A stretch of 55,429 bases of DNA from an uncultured Saprospiraceae bacterium (GCA_937934275.1 CALHAM010000003.1:1-55429); one strand, 5' to 3'. Shown: positions 43,430 through 53,064, numbered from the stretch's first letter. Notes: generated by a model not told the origin, from the sequence alone. Made by a program: numbers and translations.

Positions 43430-43437
43430 CAAAGGTA
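43430..43437 (-). promoter_or_regulatory. -7 promoter box of corA
   Basis: The minus strand reads TACCTTTG followed by C, a perfect TAnnTTTG(C) match 95 bases upstream of the corA ATG. A TTTG at 43453-43450 is only 12 bases upstream, too close to be a normal -33 box. Confidence 0.5.
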
Positions 43438-44067
43438 AGTCCAACTTTCCAAAGGGGAGCTTCTAAGAGAATTTCTCTAGTTTAAACGCATCCAAAAAGA
43501 TGCATCAAAGGAATGCGTAGGCCGTTTTTCCGCTGACCGAGTGCGAGAAATACATTTTTACTGAGGTCTTTCCTCAAGGGTGCACTGATTGAGCCACCCT
43601 CTGCTCAAGAAAGTCTTTTTCTGCCGGTAGCACGGTGTTTTTTTCCTGAGCACTTTCGGCGGCTTGTAACTGAGTAGCTGGTCTACAATGAAGACAACAG
43701 GGAACTTTTCGCGGTGATCATGTCGGCCACTTAGAAGCAATTCCCCTATGCTCATCTAAAAGCCTGGAGTGATTTTGTTAAAATATACTTACCCTCATTA
43801 GGTTTTTTATAATATTGCCGTTGAATTAGCGATGGTTCTCCTCCCTAATCATTCTACTTCAGAGGCCAGGAGCTTGAAAAACGGGAATTGCGTCTCTATT
43901 TTGTGTTCATCTCTTATGGTTTTAGTTTTATAAAGGCTCTGGTTGTAAAAGTTTTCTTTTTTGCAGCGGTTTCATCTGAAGTCGTATCCATAAAATCTTG
44001 AATAAGTTTCTATCCCGATTTTTTATTCAATAATACGTATCAGGCTTACACACAAAAAAGCATCCTT

Positions 44068-47000
44068 ATGAGCCTCTTTACATCCTGTTTCTGCTCTTTT
44101 CTGTGCTTGCTTCTGCTTTCGGTATGCCGCCTTTTAGGGCAAAGCTCGAACAATTTTGGAGAAGAATTGCCCATAACCATTGATGGACACAAGCAGCGGC
44201 ATGTCATTACTGTGCATCAGCCGCAGCAAAAGCTGCGCATTGAGCAGTTGATTTTGGGCGAGACGTACGCGCTTATTGTGCCCGAGGATCCGACGTTAGG
44301 TGCTTGTCGGCCCAAGCCTCGCTTTGCCAATGCGAGTGCTAAACCGTTAAGTTATGACGAGATGGCTCGAGCGCTTACTTTCAAGGCTACGAGTTCGGTC
44401 ATGGAGTTTTGGTTGGATTACGATTGCGTTTGGCCGGAGGATAATCCGCCGCGCCATTACCTCACCCTCCAGTGCCAGACTTGTGTTAAGAAACACTGGC
44501 GTGATTTGATTGAGTCTCCCTCAGCGGTGCTGCAAGTGCAGGCGGGTGCCTCTGCAGAGGAGCTGATCAAAGATGTGCTTATCGGGGGGGATTGCTTTGA
44601 CGTTACCAACATCACTCCCTTAGGGCAGGGTGATCAGATAGGGACCTTTACCAATGGCCTGACGAACATAGGGATCAATACCGGTGTGATTATCGCTACG
44701 GGCGGTATCCACATCGCTCCAGGACCGAACAACCAGGATAACGCTAGCGCGGGCTACGGCATCTCGACACCCGATGCTGACCTGGCCGGTCTAACATCTG
44801 GGGCGCTGTTCGACCGGGCCGGCTTTGAGTTTGATTTTCGACCTACTCAATCGCAGATTACTTTCCAGTTTGTGTTTGCCTCCGAAGAATATTGTGAATA
44901 TGTGAACTCACCGTATAATGATGTTTTTGGCTTTTTCATTTCTGGCCCCGGCATTCCAGGAGGGCAAGAAAACATTGCACTCATTCCGAACACGAACGTT
45001 CCGATAGCCATCAACAACGTCAATCACCTCTCCTATTCTGCTTTTTACGTCAACAACCAACCGGCTACGAGTGGCAACCTTTGCGGCCAACAGCCGGCAA
45101 CTGGGCCAGCGGTCAATGAGGTACAGTACGACGGCTTTACCCGTCGCTTTACGGCAGTAGCCAACGTCATTCCGTGCGAAACGTATCGCATGAAACTGAA
45201 GATTGCCGATGTTGGCGACGGCGTGTGGGACTCGGCCGTCTTCTTAGCGGCCAATTCTTTCTCCGCAGGGGGGAATGTCAAGGCCGAATGGGAAGTGAAT
45301 GGCAGTACAGACGTAGATCGCGTTTTCGAAGATTGCGGAACGGTGCGCATTCGCTTTACGCGACGCGGCAACCTCAACGCGCCTTTAGCCGTGCAATACA
45401 CTATTGGAGGCACCGCTACATACGGCGTAGATTACACTGGATTGCCTCAAGTGGCCGTAATTCCGGCGGGTCAGCAAGAAGTGGTTTACACAGTCAGAAT
45501 CTTGAGCGATGGTATTTTAGAGGGCGATGAAACCATCATCCTGACAATCAACAACTCCTGTTCGTGCGAGAAAGCCGAGCCTACGCTCATTATCATGGAT
45601 TTGCCCGTGCTCGACGCTAAGGCCGATACCGTTACGATTTGTGGCCAAGGCGCTGCCACAGTGGGAGTAGAAGCGCTCGATGGTGTGCCTCCATACACTT
45701 TTCAATGGCAAAACGGCTCCACAGAAACCACAACAACGCTCTTTGTGGGCACTTCTACCAATGTGCGCGTGACGGTAACCGATGCCTGTGGCAAGACTAA
45801 AGTGGTTACTGCCCGCATCAACGTTCGTCCCTTACCCGTGGCGCAGCTCTTCCCACCCGCACCGGTACTGTGTGGGCCGGGGCAGAGTGCTCAGATACGC
45901 GTCAACTTTATCGGCTCTGGCCCCTTCAACTTTGAATACAAAATTAACGGCGTTGTACAGCCCACCATTTACGACATCACCGAAAACCCCTTCTTCTTAA
46001 CCATTAATCAACCTGGTCTGTATCAGGTAAACATGGTGGAGGACTCCATGGGCTGTATTGGTGCTGGGCAAGGCGCCTTACAAGTGAAGTTGTCCGATCT
46101 GGCGCTTAGCGGCACTGCCAACAACGTGCAGTGTGCTACTTCGGCCAACGGCTCTATCCAGACCACCGTAACTGGAGGGAGCACTCCGTATAGTTATGTG
46201 TGGAGCGGGCCAACGCCTATTCCTCCCAATACCGCCAACCCTACTAACTTAATGCCAGGGACATATACAGTAACGCTAACCGATGCTGCTGGTTGTACGC
46301 GCACAGCAACCTTTACGATTATCGCCCCTAATCCTCTGACGCCTACTGTCGCCGGCGTGAGCGGCACCAACTGCTATAACCCCAACAGCGGCAGCATTGA
46401 TCTGAACGTTAGTGGAGGCTTTCCCAACTATACTTATTTGTGGAGTCATGGAGCCCAAGTGCAAGACCCTTCGGGGCTTTCGGCAGGAACATACACGGTT
46501 ACAGTTACTGACCAATCGGGCTGCACCAATACAGCCTCCGCTACGGTACCCGGCGATCTAACTCCGCCCGTAGCTGCTGTAGGGCCTCCGGGTGTCCTCA
46601 CCTGTGCCGTTACCACCCAAACCCTGGATGGCAATGGCTCCTCTGTCGGTGCGAATTTCACCTATCAATGGACGGCTAGTAACGGAGGCAATATCGTCAG
46701 CGGGGCGACCACCCCCACTCCCGTGGTAAATCAACCCGGTACCTACACCTTAACTGTGCGCAATACGACGAACGGCTGCACTGCTACAACAAGTGTGGAC
46801 GTAACGGCAGATAGAACGCCGCCAGCGGCTTCGGCAGGCCCACCACAAACCATTACGTGCGCCATTACCAACGTTACCCTCGACGGTACGGCCTCTCCCT
46901 CTGGGCCTAATTTCACCTACCAGTGGACGGCTGGCCCAGGGGGTAATATCGTCAGCGGAGCAACCACTACAACACCCGTTGTATCCGCACCCGCTACCTA

Positions 47001-50000
47001 TACCTTGCTCGTCACGAACACTCAAAATGGCTGTACTAGCACTAGCAGTGTCCTTGTAGGGTTGAATAACACGCCGCCCATCGCGACCATCACCGCTGCT
47101 CCTCCGGGTATTCTCACCTGTACCAACTCGCAAGTAACCCTCCACGGCAGTGCATCACCTGCAGGAGGTTCCTATTCCTATCAATGGACTACCCTCAATG
47201 GAGGCTTTCACTCTGGCCAAGCGAGCCAAACGGCCATCGTTACTGAAGAAGGAGACTATACGCTAATCGTGACAAACCTTCAGAATGGCTGTACAGGCTC
47301 GGCGAGCATTTATGTGGGTTTGGATTTTACGGATCCAGCCGCCATCATCGTCGTAAACCAACAGATCACCTGCAACAATCCTACCGTAACGCTCGATGCT
47401 ACACAGTCGTCGCAAGGACCACAATACAGCTTTTTCTGGACTGCTACCGCTGGTGGCAATATTGTTAGCGGGCAGAACACCTACACGCCCGTGGTGAATG
47501 CGCCCGGCTCGTATTCTATTGTCGTTACCAATTTGTTCAACAACTGTACCGCTTCGGCCTCGGTATTGGTTACGCAAAACACTACACCGCCGATAGCATA
47601 TGCGGGCGAACCTGGAACGCTCACGTGCCACCAGCCACAAATCCAGCTGGGCGATCCCAATACCATCGTTCTACCCAATGTTACCTATCAGTGGACAGCC
47701 TCTGCAGGTGGTAATATCGTTAGCGGTGCTAATACGCCCAGTATCCTTCTGGACCAGCCGGGCACTTACACATTGTTAGTAACTAATACCCAAACCGGTT
47801 GCACGGCTTCTGCTTCTACGGTGATTACCCAGAATAAGACCCAGCCCGCTGCTGTGGCAAGCGCTCCGGGGATGATTAATTGCGCCACTCCGGTACTTCA
47901 GCTGACGGGAGCCGGCTCGAGCATTGGTGCTAATTTCCAGTACCAGTGGACGACGAACAACGGCAACATTGCCGCCGGTGCCAATACGCTGACGCCCACC
48001 GTAACTACGGCGGGAACCTATACGCTTGTCGTAACCAATGGAAGCAACGGCTGTACGAACTCCTCTAGCGTCAACGTAACCTCTGACTTGACACTACCTA
48101 CTGTGGCTATTGCACCGCCCGCTCTGCTTACCTGCTTCCAACCTCAGCAAACCTTAGATGCTACTGGCTCCAGCGCAGGTAGTGGTTTCACCTATCAGTG
48201 GGGCACGCAAAACGGCCAGATTCTTTCTGGCGCTAATACCCTGCAGCCGGTGATCAATGCCAGCGGTGCGTACACCCTTATTGTTACGAACACTGGAAAT
48301 AGCTGCTCTGCCTCGGCTTCCGTAACCGTAGCAGCCGATCAAGCGCCGCCTACAGCCAACGCAGGACAAAACCAAACCCTCAGCTGCACTAACCCTAACC
48401 TCAGCCTCAACGGCACGGCCTCCAGCCAAGGCCCTAATTTTACCTATCAATGGACGCCCATTAGCGGCGGCAACATCGTAAGTGGCGCCACCACGCTCAC
48501 GCCACAAGTGAATGCGGCCGGCGTCTATCAATTGCTCGTAACCAACACGCAGAACGGTTGCACGAGTGCTGCTTCCGTGCAGGTGTTCGAGGATGCTGCC
48601 AAGCCCGTGGTGCAGCTGGGCCAACCCGATATCCTGAACTGTTATGCCGCGCAGGTAACTCTAAGTGCCAGCGGCTCTAGCACAGGCCCTAACTTCATTT
48701 ACCAATGGAGTGGCCCGGGTATTGTGTCGGGGGCTAACGGCCCTAGCCCAGTTGTTAATCAGCCGGGAGACTATACCCTGCTCATCACCAATACTCAAAA
48801 CGGCTGTACGACGACCTCGACCGTCAACGTCCAACGCGACGTTCAGCCGCCTACGGCCGATGCTGGACCCGACGACGTGCTCAACTGCTATTTCCCGCAG
48901 TTGGTCATTGGCGGCAGTAATACGTCCATTGGCCCAAACTTCACCTATCAGTGGAGCGGCCCGGGTATCGTGTCGGGGGCCGATAATGCTCAGGCTATCG
49001 CACAAGGACCGGGCACTTACACGCTTCTTGTAACCAATACCACCAATGGCTGCACGGCTACAGATAACGTCCAGTTAACCGTAGACCAAACGCCTCCGCA
49101 GGCCGACGCAGGCCCGGGTTTCCAACTCACCTGTACGGAGACCTCTTACACGCTGAATCCTACGGCTAGCATTGGCCCGAATTTCACCTATCAGTGGTCT
49201 ACTACGGGAGGTAACTTCACTACGCCGACTAACATCCTCAATCCTACGGTTAACGGCGCCGGCTTTTATTACTTAGTTGTTACGAATACCACCAACGGCT
49301 GTACGGCTACCGACTTCGTGCAAATTACCCAGTCTGCCGAATTCCCCGATGCTGTAGCCGGTGTACCTCAACAGCTCACTTGCGCTGTGACAACAGTTAC
49401 GCTCAACGGCTCCGGTTCGAGCACAGGCCCAGCGTTCTCTTATCAATGGACGCCTCTCAACGGAGGTAACATTGTTTCTGGCGCAAACACGTTAACTCCG
49501 GTGGTAAACCAGCCCGGCACGTATGAATTGGCGGTGCGCAATAACCTCAACAACTGTGTTTCCTATTCCAGCGTAAACGTCACACAAAATACAGAAAAGC
49601 CCGACGTGGACGCCGGGCAGCCAAAAGTGCTGACGTGTTCAGTGGCTACCATCAGCCTGCAAGGGGTGGTCAAAAATAACGGCAACTTCATCTACGCCTG
49701 GAGCACGCCAAACGGCAATATCGTGTCGGGTGCTAATACCCTAACACCTTCCGTGAGTGCCGTCGGCACGTATGTGCTTACGGTAACCAACCTGCTTAAC
49801 GGCTGCAGCGCTACCGCCTCTGTGCAAGTGCTCGAAGATCAGAGTGCACCCTCCATCCAGTATGTTGCACCTGAGCGGCTAACGTGTGCAGTTAAGCAGG
49901 TAACTATTGATGCTACGGGCACCTCTACGGGCAATGTTCAGTATAATTGGAGCACCACCAATGGCCAGTTTGTCAACTTGAGTAATCCGCTTAAGCCCGT

Positions 50001-51657
50001 TGTGAACCGTCCGGGAACCTACACGTTGCTGGTCACCAATTTAGATAATGGCTGCACGGTGGTCGAAAGCATTACCGTTCAAGAGGACGTAACTGTTCCG
50101 ACGGCTGACGCCGGTGCATCGCAAATGCTCACCTGTGCAGTAACGACTGTACAGCTCAACGGCACTGGTTCCAGCCAAGTAGGCGGTCCCTACTTCTATG
50201 AATGGACGACTCCCAACGGCCTTATCTTATCTGGCCAAAACACGCTGACACCTACGGTGGCAGCTCCGGGTGTCTATGCTTTGCTTGTACTCAACACGAC
50301 CAACGGCTGCTCCAGCACTGCTCAGACGCTGGTGGGGCAAAACACGCAACCTCCTAATGTGATCATTGCTGAGGCACCCACCATTACTTGCGCCGTTAGA
50401 CAAGTTCCCTTAGACGGCAGTGCCTCCTCCGCCGGTCCAACGTTTGCCTATGCTTGGAGCACCCTCAACGGCAACATCGTTGGCCCGGCCGATGTTGCCG
50501 TTGCTCAAGCAAATGCAGCAGGCACTTATACGCTTACCGTTCTCAATACCGCCAACGGGTGTACCAATTCGGCCAGCGTACAAGTGTCGGCTAATACTCT
50601 GCCACCAAACGCCTTAGCTGGCCCGCCCTTTACCCTCACTTGCTCGGTGCTTGAGGTGAGCCTCCAGGCCTTTGCTTCTACGGGTCCACAGTTTTCTTAT
50701 CAGTGGACGGCTGCTGGCGGCGGAAATATCCTCAGCGGCGCCAATACGCTAACGCCGCGCGTCAACCGGGCTGGGCGCTACCAACTCACGGTAACCAACA
50801 CCCAAACCGGCTGCTCGAAAACCGACGAAACCATTGTCTATCAGGAAACTAACGTACCCACCGACTTCCTCTTCGACCTTAAGCAACCCTCCTGTAAAGA
50901 CAACGATGGCATTGTCGCCTTCCAGCAGGTAATGGGTGGGTATGGACCTTATTTGTATTCCATTGACAATGGGCGTACGTTCCTCTCGCAGAGTGAGTTC
51001 AAAAACATTGCTCCCGGCGCTTATGACTTAGTTATTCAGGATGCTAACGGCTGCGAATTCCAGAAAAAACTCGTGGTGCCTAAAGCACCTGACCCAGGTG
51101 TCTCGATCATCCCAGAGATCAACCTCTCTTTGGGCGATAGCGTGCTGCTGCAGGCTAAATTGCCGCAAGGGTATCCCTTAGCGCTGGTGGATACTATCCT
51201 CTGGTCGCCTACAGAGGGCCTGATCTTTAAGGGCAATGACCTGCTCAGCCTGCTGAAGCCTGTTGCTGCTCCTACGCGTCCTATGCAATACACGGTTAAG
51301 GTAGTGAGTAAAGACGGCTGTGAGGCTACCGACCGCGTGCTTATTCGCGTAGACGACGAGCCACACATTTACATCCCGAACGCCTTCTCGCCCTGGCACG
51401 AAGGCGAAAACGACATCGTACTCATCTTTGCCAAGACCAACCAGATACGACAGGTTAACTCCTTCCAGATCTTCGACCGCTGGGGAACGATGGTCTTCCA
51501 GGCGCTTAATTTCCAACCTAACGATCCGAAATTCGGGTGGGATGGTCGCTTCCGCGGAACACTGATGACTCCAGCAGTATTCGTCTATTACGCCGAAATT
51601 GAACTCATTGACGGGCGTCGCCTCCTCTATAAAGGCGACATCACGCTCGTGCGCTAA
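44068..51657 (+). CDS. giant T9SS surface protein with 17 Ig/PKD-like repeats, type B sorting domain
   Basis: This 2529-residue secreted protein has a signal peptide (residues ~1-24, ending near LLGQ) and a choice-of-anchor L domain (~160-400, with FVFASEEYCEYV). A Calx-beta domain follows (~415-510), then two Ig-like modules, two SprB repeats (~680-828) and 17 tandem ~84-residue Ig/PKD-like repeats (830-2259). Another SprB-like module follows (~2265-2340). The C-terminus (~2430-2529) is a CHU_C/T9SS type B sorting domain (YIPNAFSPW ... FDRWGTMVF ... GWDGRFRG). Each repeat has one Cys in an LTC-like and one in an NGC-like position. It is probably a stalk-like adhesin exported by T9SS. It stands alone, with a terminator at 51749-51786. 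Confidence 0.9.
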   Translation: MSLFTSCFCSFLCLLLLSVCRLLGQSSNNFGEELPITIDGHKQRHVITVHQPQQKLRIEQLILGETYALIVPEDPTLGACRPKPRFANASAKPLSYDEMARALTFKATSSVMEFWLDYDCVWPEDNPPRHYLTLQCQTCVKKHWRDLIESPSAVLQVQAGASAEELIKDVLIGGDCFDVTNITPLGQGDQIGTFTNGLTNIGINTGVIIATGGIHIAPGPNNQDNASAGYGISTPDADLAGLTSGALFDRAGFEFDFRPTQSQITFQFVFASEEYCEYVNSPYNDVFGFFISGPGIPGGQENIALIPNTNVPIAINNVNHLSYSAFYVNNQPATSGNLCGQQPATGPAVNEVQYDGFTRRFTAVANVIPCETYRMKLKIADVGDGVWDSAVFLAANSFSAGGNVKAEWEVNGSTDVDRVFEDCGTVRIRFTRRGNLNAPLAVQYTIGGTATYGVDYTGLPQVAVIPAGQQEVVYTVRILSDGILEGDETIILTINNSCSCEKAEPTLIIMDLPVLDAKADTVTICGQGAATVGVEALDGVPPYTFQWQNGSTETTTTLFVGTSTNVRVTVTDACGKTKVVTARINVRPLPVAQLFPPAPVLCGPGQSAQIRVNFIGSGPFNFEYKINGVVQPTIYDITENPFFLTINQPGLYQVNMVEDSMGCIGAGQGALQVKLSDLALSGTANNVQCATSANGSIQTTVTGGSTPYSYVWSGPTPIPPNTANPTNLMPGTYTVTLTDAAGCTRTATFTIIAPNPLTPTVAGVSGTNCYNPNSGSIDLNVSGGFPNYTYLWSHGAQVQDPSGLSAGTYTVTVTDQSGCTNTASATVPGDLTPPVAAVGPPGVLTCAVTTQTLDGNGSSVGANFTYQWTASNGGNIVSGATTPTPVVNQPGTYTLTVRNTTNGCTATTSVDVTADRTPPAASAGPPQTITCAITNVTLDGTASPSGPNFTYQWTAGPGGNIVSGATTTTPVVSAPATYTLLVTNTQNGCTSTSSVLVGLNNTPPIATITAAPPGILTCTNSQVTLHGSASPAGGSYSYQWTTLNGGFHSGQASQTAIVTEEGDYTLIVTNLQNGCTGSASIYVGLDFTDPAAIIVVNQQITCNNPTVTLDATQSSQGPQYSFFWTATAGGNIVSGQNTYTPVVNAPGSYSIVVTNLFNNCTASASVLVTQNTTPPIAYAGEPGTLTCHQPQIQLGDPNTIVLPNVTYQWTASAGGNIVSGANTPSILLDQPGTYTLLVTNTQTGCTASASTVITQNKTQPAAVASAPGMINCATPVLQLTGAGSSIGANFQYQWTTNNGNIAAGANTLTPTVTTAGTYTLVVTNGSNGCTNSSSVNVTSDLTLPTVAIAPPALLTCFQPQQTLDATGSSAGSGFTYQWGTQNGQILSGANTLQPVINASGAYTLIVTNTGNSCSASASVTVAADQAPPTANAGQNQTLSCTNPNLSLNGTASSQGPNFTYQWTPISGGNIVSGATTLTPQVNAAGVYQLLVTNTQNGCTSAASVQVFEDAAKPVVQLGQPDILNCYAAQVTLSASGSSTGPNFIYQWSGPGIVSGANGPSPVVNQPGDYTLLITNTQNGCTTTSTVNVQRDVQPPTADAGPDDVLNCYFPQLVIGGSNTSIGPNFTYQWSGPGIVSGADNAQAIAQGPGTYTLLVTNTTNGCTATDNVQLTVDQTPPQADAGPGFQLTCTETSYTLNPTASIGPNFTYQWSTTGGNFTTPTNILNPTVNGAGFYYLVVTNTTNGCTATDFVQITQSAEFPDAVAGVPQQLTCAVTTVTLNGSGSSTGPAFSYQWTPLNGGNIVSGANTLTPVVNQPGTYELAVRNNLNNCVSYSSVNVTQNTEKPDVDAGQPKVLTCSVATISLQGVVKNNGNFIYAWSTPNGNIVSGANTLTPSVSAVGTYVLTVTNLLNGCSATASVQVLEDQSAPSIQYVAPERLTCAVKQVTIDATGTSTGNVQYNWSTTNGQFVNLSNPLKPVVNRPGTYTLLVTNLDNGCTVVESITVQEDVTVPTADAGASQMLTCAVTTVQLNGTGSSQVGGPYFYEWTTPNGLILSGQNTLTPTVAAPGVYALLVLNTTNGCSSTAQTLVGQNTQPPNVIIAEAPTITCAVRQVPLDGSASSAGPTFAYAWSTLNGNIVGPADVAVAQANAAGTYTLTVLNTANGCTNSASVQVSANTLPPNALAGPPFTLTCSVLEVSLQAFASTGPQFSYQWTAAGGGNILSGANTLTPRVNRAGRYQLTVTNTQTGCSKTDETIVYQETNVPTDFLFDLKQPSCKDNDGIVAFQQVMGGYGPYLYSIDNGRTFLSQSEFKNIAPGAYDLVIQDANGCEFQKKLVVPKAPDPGVSIIPEINLSLGDSVLLQAKLPQGYPLALVDTILWSPTEGLIFKGNDLLSLLKPVAAPTRPMQYTVKVVSKDGCEATDRVLIRVDDEPHIYIPNAFSPWHEGENDIVLIFAKTNQIRQVNSFQIFDRWGTMVFQALNFQPNDPKFGWDGRFRGTLMTPAVFVYYAEIELIDGRRLLYKGDITLVR
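46555..50844 (+). repeat. 17 tandem ~252-base coding repeats
   Basis: The repeats encode units of about 84 residues (for example 255 bases from the first to the second unit). Each unit reads roughly: xxPPxAxAGPP, LTC, about 20 residues, NFTYQW, GGNIVSGANTLTP, PGTYTLLVTN, NGC. Copies differ clearly at the DNA level while the key residues persist, so they are old or under selection rather than a recent expansion. Confidence 0.88.
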
Positions 51658-51691
51658 TCTTTTGGAGCAATCTTCCTTTTGGTCTTTAAGT

Positions 51692-51739
51692 GTGCCTGTA
51701 TGTGAGTGAGACCTCCACAGGTCCTCAGAGCGCAGGCAC
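51692..51739 (+). ncRNA. structured 3' region of the giant T9SS gene
   Basis: GTGCCTG (51692-51698) can pair with CAGGCAC (51733-51739). Inside it, GACCT (51710-51714) pairs with AGGTC (51719-51723) over a CCAC loop. The nested structure lies just before the terminator. It may be only a 3' untranslated fold or part of a small RNA; no known family is recognised. Confidence 0.25.
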
Positions 51740-51748
51740 GGAGTATGC

Positions 51749-51786
51749 AAGCCCAATTTGTTCGCTAAGAGCAAGTTGGGCTTTTT
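51749..51786 (+). terminator. terminator of the giant T9SS gene
   Basis: AAGCCCAATTTG (51749-51760) pairs with CAAGTTGGGCTT (51772-51783), 12 bp with one G-T pair and an 11-base loop, followed by T residues. Confidence 0.85.
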
Positions 51787-51876
51787 CACTGGCTAAGCGC
51801 ACTGCGAAACCTGCCTATAGGTAGCTGAGCGTGTGGTCCAAAAACTATGGAATGGCTCTTTGCAGACTCACGAGCC

Positions 51877-52965
51877 TTATTTTCGCTTCCTTTTTCGGTA
51901 GCTCTCCAGCACAAACGCGCCCAATCCTTGCAATGAGGCGTAAAAAGCCTTGCCGTTGTTTGCTTGCGTGAATGCCTCTACAAATCGCACTAAATAAGGG
52001 TCGCTGGCGATCATAAAAGTAGTAATCGGTATCTCCAACTTGCGACAGCGGGCGGCGAGGTTTAAACAACGATTGACAATCTTGCGGTCAAGGCCAAAGG
52101 CATTTTTGTAATATTGCTTCCCCAGTTTAAGACAGGTTGGCTTGCCGTCGGTGATCATGAAAATTTGCTTGTTAGGATTGCGCCGCCGGCGCAAGATGTC
52201 CATGGCCAGCTCAATGCCGGCCACCGTGTTGGTGTGGTAAGGGCCAACTTCCAGGTAGGGTACATCTTTAAGTTGAATGGGCCAGGCGTCGTCGCCGAAG
52301 ACGATGATGTCCAGGGTGTCCTTCGGAAAGCGCGTCTGAATGAATTCGGCTAAAGCGAGGGCCACCTTTTTAGCGGGTGTAATGCGGTCTTCGCCGTAGA
52401 GAATCATCGAATGCGAGATGTCAATCATTAACACGGACGACATTTGGCTTTGGTAGTAGGTCTCATAGACCTCCAAATCGTCCGGCGTTAGGTGAAAATC
52501 ATCAATACCGTGATGGATATAGGCGTTTCGCAGCGAGTCGGTGACGGCGAGATTTTCTAGAGCATCGCCAAATTCATAGGGTTTGACATCGGCTGTAAAC
52601 TCATCGCCGCGTCCAATAAACGCAGTGTTGTGATGGCCACTTTTAGCCTTTTTTAAATCGCCGAAAATATCGTCTAAGCTTTTTTGGCGCAGAGCGATTT
52701 CCATTTTTGCAGTAGGCCGGAAGCCCGCCTCTCCGTTGCCTTGTCGCCGGATGTATCCCTTTTCTTCGAGGTCTCGAATAAAGTCACCCATGCCGTAATC
52801 TGGCGTGGTGAGCTGATACACCTTATCCAGTTCCGTCATCCATGCCAGAGCCTCTTCCACGTTTCCAGAGGTGTACAGGAGCAGTTCCTGAAAAATCTTG
52901 AACAGGCGCTCGAAGGGAGCCTGGTTAGGATCCGATTTGTATTCGGAGAAGCGATAGCCCAGCAT
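51877..52965 (-). CDS. VWA domain protein (CoxE-like)
   Basis: The 362-residue protein has a helical N-terminal half and a C-terminal von Willebrand A domain (about residues 165-350). The metal-ion-dependent adhesion site is complete: DISHS (DxSxS), a Thr in HTNTVAGIELA, and Asp in MITDGKPT. There is no signal peptide, so it is cytoplasmic. Such VWA proteins usually work with MoxR-type AAA ATPases in assembling metalloenzymes or complexes, but no MoxR gene is in the window; it may lie elsewhere. It precedes no other minus-strand gene here and follows the sod gene on the same strand after a terminator. Confidence 0.85.
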   Translation of the reverse strand: MLGYRFSEYKSDPNQAPFERLFKIFQELLLYTSGNVEEALAWMTELDKVYQLTTPDYGMGDFIRDLEEKGYIRRQGNGEAGFRPTAKMEIALRQKSLDDIFGDLKKAKSGHHNTAFIGRGDEFTADVKPYEFGDALENLAVTDSLRNAYIHHGIDDFHLTPDDLEVYETYYQSQMSSVLMIDISHSMILYGEDRITPAKKVALALAEFIQTRFPKDTLDIIVFGDDAWPIQLKDVPYLEVGPYHTNTVAGIELAMDILRRRRNPNKQIFMITDGKPTCLKLGKQYYKNAFGLDRKIVNRCLNLAARCRKLEIPITTFMIASDPYLVRFVEAFTQANNGKAFYASLQGLGAFVLESYRKRKRK

Positions 52966-53018
52966 AGCGACGATGCATTTAGAAGTCTAAACGCCGCGCA
53001 GCTCGATTTGGTTTTTAC

Positions 53019-53055
53019 AAAAAGCCGGTTCGGCTGGAATCGTCGAACCGGCTTT
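53019..53055 (-). terminator. terminator of the superoxide dismutase gene
   Basis: A perfect 12-bp stem (arms 53021-53032 and 53044-53055, CGAACCGGCTTT type) with an 11-base loop is followed on the minus strand by a run of five T residues. It lies directly after the sod stop at 53065. Confidence 0.88.
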
Positions 53056-53064
53056 GGGCAGTAA

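Larger units (their letters stand above)
43335..44067. other. AT-rich intergenic region, no convincing gene
   Basis: This 733-base gap between corA (-) and the giant T9SS gene (+) is clearly richer in A and T than its surroundings, especially 43740-44067. A 65-codon minus-strand frame at 43558-43755 has no recognisable motif and is probably not a gene. The corA promoter box and leader are at 43335-43437. I find no exact TAnnTTTG box for the giant gene; TATTTTG near 43900 is one base short. Confidence 0.5.

Noticed and set aside
43558-43755. 65-codon minus-strand ORF as a gene or transposase remnant
   Set aside because: It has no recognisable motif, lies in AT-rich DNA and has no promoter box or partner.
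46555-50844. Regularly spaced repeats as a CRISPR-like or non-coding satellite array
   Set aside because: The whole stretch is one uninterrupted reading frame with protein-level, not DNA-level, conservation and a ~252-base period.
51178-51789. 203-codon minus-strand ORF opposite the end of the giant gene
   Set aside because: It lies antisense to the well-defined CHU_C sorting domain and shows no domain of its own.
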